From positions 1 to 9,490 of the forward strand of contig SFDG01000079.1 of NCBI GenBank assembly GCA_004558305.1: a stretch of 9,490 nt of DNA. Direction: 5' to 3'. The notes under the pieces are model-generated. The model saw nothing but the letters and a program-made list of their open reading frames with translations, made no database searches and was not told where the DNA came from. Below are positions 6,154 through 9,490 of the stretch, one piece after another. Made by a program: the position numbers and the translations under genes. Position 1 is the first letter of the stretch. Each line of letters starts with the position of its first letter. Source of the stretch: Phocaeicola plebeius. GTDB lineage: Bacteria > Bacteroidota > Bacteroidia > Bacteroidales > Bacteroidaceae.

Positions 6154-6286
6154 TATATTTGCGGCAACGTTTCGAAGATGGGCAAGGGGAAGACAAGGAC
6201 AACGCACCACACGACTACACGGCAAAAGGATGAACACGGCAGAGAGAAAAACGGCAGGACTATGGAACGGGCAAACGAGGACAGTT
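6154..6286 (+). other. Possible small transcript or ORF behind an isolated -7 box
   Basis: TATATTTG (6154-6161) fits TAnnTTTG but has no matching -33 box at 19-21 bases. It precedes an ATG at 6178 opening a 36-codon hydrophilic, basic frame (MGKGKTRTTHH..., ending in TGA at 6286). The purine-rich sequence gives little codon-level support, and no family is recognised. Apart from the repeats listed, the 6023-6640 spacer shows no other gene. Confidence 0.2.
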
Positions 6287-6296
6287 GAACGTATAG

Positions 6297-6419
6297 GGAC
6301 ACGTGGACACGTTGGACACCCTCAAAACACAAACTTTCTCTTTAAATGCGTGTACATATATATTTTATTCTTCTTATTTTTCTAAAGAAGTATATATATA
6401 GAGATGTCCATGGTGTCCA
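6297..6419. repeat. GGACA motif cluster flanking an AT-rich hairpin
   Basis: GGACAC occurs three times on the plus strand at 6297-6302, 6305-6310 and 6314-6319, spaced 8-9 bp. TGTCCA, the opposite orientation, occurs at 6405-6410 and 6414-6419, spaced 9 bp. TGGACACC (6313-6320) can pair with GGTGTCCA (6412-6419). Between them ATATATAT (6356-6363) can pair with TATATATATA (6391-6400), and CTTCTT (6370-6375) with AAGAAG (6385-6390). The whole may fold as one long interrupted hairpin. Confidence 0.55.
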
Positions 6420-6421
6420 CA

Positions 6422-6459
6422 CCTTCTGCCGGGAGGGACCACTCCCTGGCGGCAGAAGG
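6422..6459 (+). repeat. Strong GC-rich stem-loop
   Basis: CCTTCTGCC (6422-6430) pairs perfectly with GGCAGAAGG (6451-6459). Inside, GGGAG (6431-6435) can pair with CTCCC (6442-6446). There is no T-tract, so a canonical terminator is unlikely. It directly precedes the 22-bp tandem repeats, and its 3' arm is part of a degenerate extra repeat unit. Confidence 0.7.
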
Positions 6460-6469
6460 ACCTGTCCTT

Positions 6470-6535
6470 GGGCGGGGAAGAACCCGTTCCTGGGCGAGGA
6501 AGAACCCGTTCCTAAGCGGGGAAGAACCCGTTCCT
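6470..6535 (+). repeat. Tandem array of three 22-bp repeats
   Basis: Units at 6470-6491, 6492-6513 and 6514-6535 share the core GGAAGAACCCGTTCCT and differ only in the first six bases (GGGCGG, GGGCGA, AAGCGG). A degenerate fourth unit seems to precede them at about 6448-6469. The array lies about 110 bp upstream of the -33 box of the next gene, is non-coding, and has the form of a variable-number tandem repeat. Confidence 0.9.
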
Positions 6536-6550
6536 TCATTCCTTTCGCCC

Positions 6551-6576
6551 TGTCATTCAGAGCGAAGCAAGGAAAC
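6551..6576 (+). repeat. Dispersed GTCATTC-type repeat, copy 3 (divergent)
   Basis: It begins TGTCATTCAGAGCGAAGCAA and continues into GGAAAC, sharing the TGTCATTC(T/A)GA-GCG...AG-GAA plan of the copies at 2986-3014 and 3292-3320. It is more divergent and shorter than those two. Confidence 0.5.
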
Positions 6577-6648
6577 AACGTTCTTCGGGCACTGCACCCC
6601 TGCTCCGTTCCCTCTATTCCCCCGACCGAAACGGCTGCGATCTTTGAT

Positions 6649-6679
6649 TTTGATGAACCGAAAATAATGCGTACATTTG
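6649..6679 (+). promoter_or_regulatory. Promoter of the AICAR formyltransferase gene
   Basis: The -33 box TTTG (6649-6652), a 19-bp spacer and the -7 box TACATTTG (6672-6679) match the Bacteroides consensus in both boxes. The inferred start near 6686 excludes the in-frame ATG at 6667 and leaves a leader of about 20 bases before the ATG at 6706. Confidence 0.75.
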
Positions 6680-6705
6680 TGCCAGAACTATCAAACGAAC
6701 ATTTT

Positions 6706-7884
6706 ATGGCGAAAGAACTTGAACTTAAGTACGGCTGTAACCCCAACCAGAAGCCGGCCCGCATCTACATGCAGGAGGGGGAACTGCCCATCACCGTGCT
6801 GAACGGTCGACCGGGATACATCAACTTCCTGGACGCCCTGAACGGATGGCAGCTGGTGAAAGAACTGAAGGAAGCCACCGGTATGCCGGCCGCCACTTCC
6901 TTTAAGCACGTGAGTCCCGCCGGTGCCGCCATCGGCAAGGAACTGGACGAGACCATGAAGAAAATCTACTTTGTCGACGGACTGCCCCTGTCGCCGCTGG
7001 CCAATGCCTACGTACGTGCCCGTGGCGCCGACCGCATGTCTTCCTACGGCGACTTCATCGCCTTGAGCGACACCTGTGACGAAGCTACCGCCCGCTTCAT
7101 CAACCGCGAAGTGAGCGACGGCGTGATTGCTCCGGGCTATACCGACGAAGCCCTGGCTATCCTCAAAGCCAAGCGAAAAGGCACGTACAATGTCATCCAG
7201 ATTGACCCGGACTATGTGCCCAACCCCATCGAGCACAAGGAAGTGTTCGGCATCACCTTCGAGCAGGGACGCAACAATATCCAGCTGAACGGTGACGACC
7301 TGTTCGCCAACATCCCGACCCAGAACAAGAACTTCCCCGAAGCGGCCAAGCACGACCTGATGATTGCCCTTATCACGCTGAAATATACTCAGTCGAACTC
7401 TGTCTGCTACGTGAAGGACGGACAGGCCATCGGTATCGGTGCCGGACAGCAGAGCCGTATCCACTGCACCCGCCTCGCCGGCAACAAGGCCGATATCTGG
7501 TACCTGCGCCAGCATCCGAAGGTGCTGAACCTGCCGTGGGTAGAGAAAATCCGCCGCGCCGACCGCGACAATACCATCGACATCTACATCAGCGACGACC
7601 ACGACGATGTACTGGCCGACGGCGTATGGCAGCAGTTCTTCACCGAGAAGCCCGAAGTGCTGACCCGCGAAGAAAAGCGTGCATGGCTGGACACGCTGAA
7701 AGGCGTATCGTTAGGTTCGGATGCCTTCTTCCCCTTCGGTGACAACATCGAACGTGCCCACAAGAGCGGTGTGGAATACATTGCACAGGCCGGCGGCTCG
7801 GTACGCGACGACCATGTCATCGAGACGTGCGACAAGTACGGCATCGCCATGGCATTTACCGGCATCCGTCTGTTCCACCATTAA
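6706..7884 (+). CDS. Stand-alone AICAR formyltransferase (PurH C-terminal domain only)
   Basis: The 392-residue enzyme should transfer the formyl group of 10-formyl-tetrahydrofolate to AICAR, giving FAICAR, the penultimate step of IMP synthesis in the cytoplasm. Family marks are LKYGCNPNQKPARIY (about 7-21), equivalent to the RYGxNPHQ motif of PurH, and SFKHVSPAGAA (65-75) with the catalytic Lys67-His68 pair. The C-terminus, GGSVRDDHVIE...GIAMAFTGIRLFHH, is typical too. Bifunctional PurH is about 510-590 residues; here the whole N-terminal MGS-like IMP cyclohydrolase domain is absent and replaced by six residues before the first motif. The frame is open further upstream to about 6346, but that part translates tandem repeats and promoter sequence. 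IMP cyclisation must come from a PurH encoded elsewhere. No pur genes adjoin it. Whether it serves purine synthesis or AICAR/folate balance is open. Confidence 0.9.
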   Translation: MAKELELKYGCNPNQKPARIYMQEGELPITVLNGRPGYINFLDALNGWQLVKELKEATGMPAATSFKHVSPAGAAIGKELDETMKKIYFVDGLPLSPLANAYVRARGADRMSSYGDFIALSDTCDEATARFINREVSDGVIAPGYTDEALAILKAKRKGTYNVIQIDPDYVPNPIEHKEVFGITFEQGRNNIQLNGDDLFANIPTQNKNFPEAAKHDLMIALITLKYTQSNSVCYVKDGQAIGIGAGQQSRIHCTRLAGNKADIWYLRQHPKVLNLPWVEKIRRADRDNTIDIYISDDHDDVLADGVWQQFFTEKPEVLTREEKRAWLDTLKGVSLGSDAFFPFGDNIERAHKSGVEYIAQAGGSVRDDHVIETCDKYGIAMAFTGIRLFHH

Positions 7885-7890
7885 TGGTGG
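7875..7890. repeat. 16-bp perfect palindrome spanning the stop codon
   Basis: CCACCATTAATGGTGG is fully self-complementary and contains the last two His codons and the TAA of the formyltransferase gene. It may be chance, a structure at the 3' end of the message, or a protein site. Confidence 0.7.
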
Positions 7891-7903
7891 CGGATACGGG
7901 TGA

Positions 7904-7961
7904 ATGACGCTGTAGGGGCGGACCTGCGTGTCCGCCCTGAATGCCAAGGTGGATGTTTCCG
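7904..7961. repeat. REP-like element matching the MITE core, half copy
   Basis: Bases 7904-7937 are identical over 34 bp to the reverse complement of 3119-3152. The match continues with few changes through the spacer to about 7961. The hairpin GGGCGGAC (7916-7923), loop CTGCGT, GTCCGCCC (7930-7937) is intact. The second hairpin found in the MITE is missing here. Placed 20 bases after the formyltransferase stop codon, the hairpin may also act in 3'-end formation or mRNA stabilisation. Confidence 0.85.
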
Positions 7962-8028
7962 CGAAACAGAAAGACAAAAGAGAGAAGCAAAAAGGAAAAA
8001 TAGAGAAGCCGGAAACCCCTTCCGACAA

Positions 8029-8045
8029 CTTTTTCTTGGAAAAAG
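8029..8045. repeat. 7-bp stem-loop upstream of the propeller sensor gene
   Basis: CTTTTTC (8029-8035), loop TTG, GAAAAAG (8039-8045) is a perfect inverted repeat. It lies just upstream of the putative promoter and could be a weak terminator for upstream transcription or an operator half. Confidence 0.45.
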
Positions 8046-8064
8046 CGCGGTGATTGACGGAAAA

Positions 8065-8084
8065 AACGTATTTTTGCCTACGTT
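8065..8084 (+). promoter_or_regulatory. Putative promoter of the propeller sensor gene with overlapping dyad
   Basis: TATTTTTG (8069-8076) fits the -7 consensus and would start transcripts near 8083, about 18 bases before the ATG. No TTTG -33 box is seen at the right distance. The inverted pair AACGTA (8065-8070) and TACGTT (8079-8084) brackets the -7 box and could be a regulator site. Confidence 0.45.
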
Positions 8085-8100
8085 AATCAACCGCAACAAC

Positions 8101-9490
8101 ATGAAACGCCTTTTCGTCTGTCTTCTGCTGCTAACCGGCCTCCTGCTCCCGGCACAGGCCATCTATTTCCGCCATATCGGAATGACGGAAGGGTTGTCGC
8201 AAGTGTCCGTCCTTTCCATCTACCAGGACTGCCTGGGGAGAATGTGGTTCGGCACGGAAGAAGGGCTGAACATCTACGACGGCCTCCACATGGCCGCCAA
8301 CAAGCCGAGCAACTACCGGAGTTCCGACGGTACGGTGGTCGGCAACAAGATTCTTTTCCTGACCGGCGACGAAGACGGGAATGTCTATTTCAATGCCGAC
8401 AATTCCCTGTACCGCTACGACCTCGCCACGCAACAAATCCATACGTTACGAAGCAACGGAGTCCGTGCCCTCTTTGCCCAAGGCAACTGCCTGTGGGTGG
8501 GCGTGAACGACTCCATCTGCCGCTATGACACCCATCAGCAGGAGTTCCGCCTCTTCTGCCGGCTGGCACACCCCGACCTGTATGCCACCGCCCTGCTGGT
8601 CGACACGGCCGGACGCTGCTGGATAGGCACCAACCGGGGAGTGTACCTGCAAGCTGACGGACAACAGACCGTGCCCGTGGCGACCGGCTGCGAGATTCCC
8701 TGTCTCTTCGAAGATTCGCACCACGGCATCTGGATTTCCACCGACGGCGACGGACTCTACCGGTGGAAGCCGGACGGAAGCGTCACCCATTTCCGCCATA
8801 CGCCCGACGGAGGGCCTCACCAGCTCTCGAACAACCACGTGCGCCACGTGACGGAAGATAGCTTCGGCCATATCTGGATCGGCACGTTCCTGGGACTGGA
8901 CCGCTACAACCCCTACGACCACCGGTTCACCGTCTACCGCAACGATAACCGTCCGGGAAGCCTCAGCCACTCGTCGGTCTTCCCCCTCTACAAGGACCGG
9001 CAGGGAACACTCTGGATCGGCACGTACTACGGCGGCGTGAACTACTGCAACCCCGAGAGTGACCTGTTCAGCCTCTATACCGCCGACGCTTCCTCCGCCG
9101 ACTGCCTGAGCTATCCCTACGTGGGCAACATGGTGGAGGACAAGAACGGCAACCTCTGGATCGGTACGGAGGGCGGGGGACTGAACTTCCTGGACCGGCG
9201 GACGAAGAAGTTCACCCACTTCACGGCCAAGGCCGGCAGCAACTCCATTGCCCACAACAACGTGAAGAGCCTGGTCTACGACGAACAGCGCGAACGGCTG
9301 TACATCGGCACCCACACCGGAGGACTCTCGGTCTACGACATCCGCAGCGGACGCTTCAACAACCTGCTGCAGCGCCATCCCGACTACGCAGCCCGCTACG
9401 GCGACCGCATCTACCGGATGGAACTGCACGGCGACACCCTGCTGTTCTCCTCCCAGACGGGGGTCTGGAAAATGGATGTGAATACAGAGG
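8101..9490 (+). CDS. Propeller-type two-component sensor, N-terminal part (hybrid sensor likely)
   Basis: The frame starts at ATG 8101 and is still open at the window end (463 complete codons). Residues 1-20 form a signal peptide or anchor (MKRLFVCLLLLTGLLLPAQA). The rest is a periplasmic beta-propeller of two-component-regulator repeats, with the family mark D-x-x-G-x-(L/I)-W-(I/V)-G-T-x-x-G-(L/V)-x-x-Y. Blades are visible near residues 44-60, 131-142, 169-182, 205-221, 252-270, 298-316, 347-364 and 398-412. The opening Y-F-R-H-I-G-M-T-E-G-L-S-Q-x-S-V-L-S-I is characteristic of Bacteroides hybrid two-component systems, which sense glycan breakdown products and activate adjacent polysaccharide-use genes. 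The Y_Y_Y domain, kinase and receiver or HTH parts would lie beyond the window, so the output type is unproven. A propeller protein with a different output remains possible. Confidence 0.88.
   Translation, partial: MKRLFVCLLLLTGLLLPAQAIYFRHIGMTEGLSQVSVLSIYQDCLGRMWFGTEEGLNIYDGLHMAANKPSNYRSSDGTVVGNKILFLTGDEDGNVYFNADNSLYRYDLATQQIHTLRSNGVRALFAQGNCLWVGVNDSICRYDTHQQEFRLFCRLAHPDLYATALLVDTAGRCWIGTNRGVYLQADGQQTVPVATGCEIPCLFEDSHHGIWISTDGDGLYRWKPDGSVTHFRHTPDGGPHQLSNNHVRHVTEDSFGHIWIGTFLGLDRYNPYDHRFTVYRNDNRPGSLSHSSVFPLYKDRQGTLWIGTYYGGVNYCNPESDLFSLYTADASSADCLSYPYVGNMVEDKNGNLWIGTEGGGLNFLDRRTKKFTHFTAKAGSNSIAHNNVKSLVYDEQRERLYIGTHTGGLSVYDIRSGRFNNLLQRHPDYAARYGDRIYRMELHGDTLLFSSQTGVWKMDVNTE

Noticed and set aside
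6470..6535. CRISPR array
   Set aside because: The 22-bp units are directly adjacent with no unique spacers, and no cas gene is present; it is a simple tandem repeat.
6346..6705. Upstream extension of the formyltransferase frame (120 more residues)
   Set aside because: It translates an AT-rich hairpin, tandem repeats and the promoter itself. The promoter boxes at 6649-6679 place the transcript start after the ATG at 6667, so 6706 is the start.
6691..7602. 303-codon minus-strand frame opposite the formyltransferase gene
   Set aside because: Low-complexity Val/Gly/Asp/His composition typical of antisense frames; the plus strand encodes a clearly recognised enzyme.
8446..9429. 327-codon minus-strand frame opposite the propeller sensor gene
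   Set aside because: Val/Ala/Glu-rich shadow with no motif; the plus strand has regular W-I-G-T propeller blades.

Overview
The window looks like a chromosomal segment of a Bacteroidales bacterium, most likely Bacteroides in the broad sense. Several genes are preceded by the Bacteroides-type -7 promoter box TAnnTTTG. One lipoprotein carries an acidic SDDD stretch right after the lipobox cysteine, as Bacteroidetes surface lipoproteins do. The last gene begins like a Bacteroides hybrid two-component sensor with a periplasmic beta-propeller. The species cannot be fixed from the sequence.

Layout. (1) 2-2365 (+): the 3' part of a large, Thr/Ala/Asp-rich, probably surface-exposed repeat protein, lower in GC than the genes to its right and closed by a strong terminator. 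(2) 2426-3548: a gene-poor zone of debris, with a probable 5' fragment of a group II intron, the C-terminal remnant of a DUF4143-type ATPase on the minus strand, a 284-bp MITE-like element with 16-bp terminal inverted repeats, and dispersed short repeats. (3) 3549-4562 (-): a six-TM protein with a cytoplasmic LuxR-type HTH. It is divergent from 4742-6022 (+), a lipoprotein of the choloylglycine hydrolase/linear amide C-N hydrolase (Ntn) family. Their shared 179-bp intergenic region holds two promoters and a pair of 20-bp direct repeats 32 bp apart, a good operator candidate. (4) 6023-6705: a repeat-rich leader with clustered GGACA motifs around an AT-rich hairpin, a strong stem-loop, three perfect-length 22-bp tandem repeats, and a good promoter. 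(5) 6706-7884 (+): a stand-alone AICAR formyltransferase, which is the PurH C-terminal domain without the IMP cyclohydrolase domain. (6) 7885-8100: a REP-like hairpin matching the MITE core, then a weak promoter. (7) 8101-9490 (+): a two-component-regulator propeller sensor, truncated by the window end.

The coherent functional unit is the regulator/hydrolase pair. A membrane-embedded one-component regulator could sense a hydrophobic or amide-linked compound and control a surface amidase through the direct repeats. The purine gene and the propeller sensor look like separate transcription units. The most unusual material is the layered repeat content between genes.
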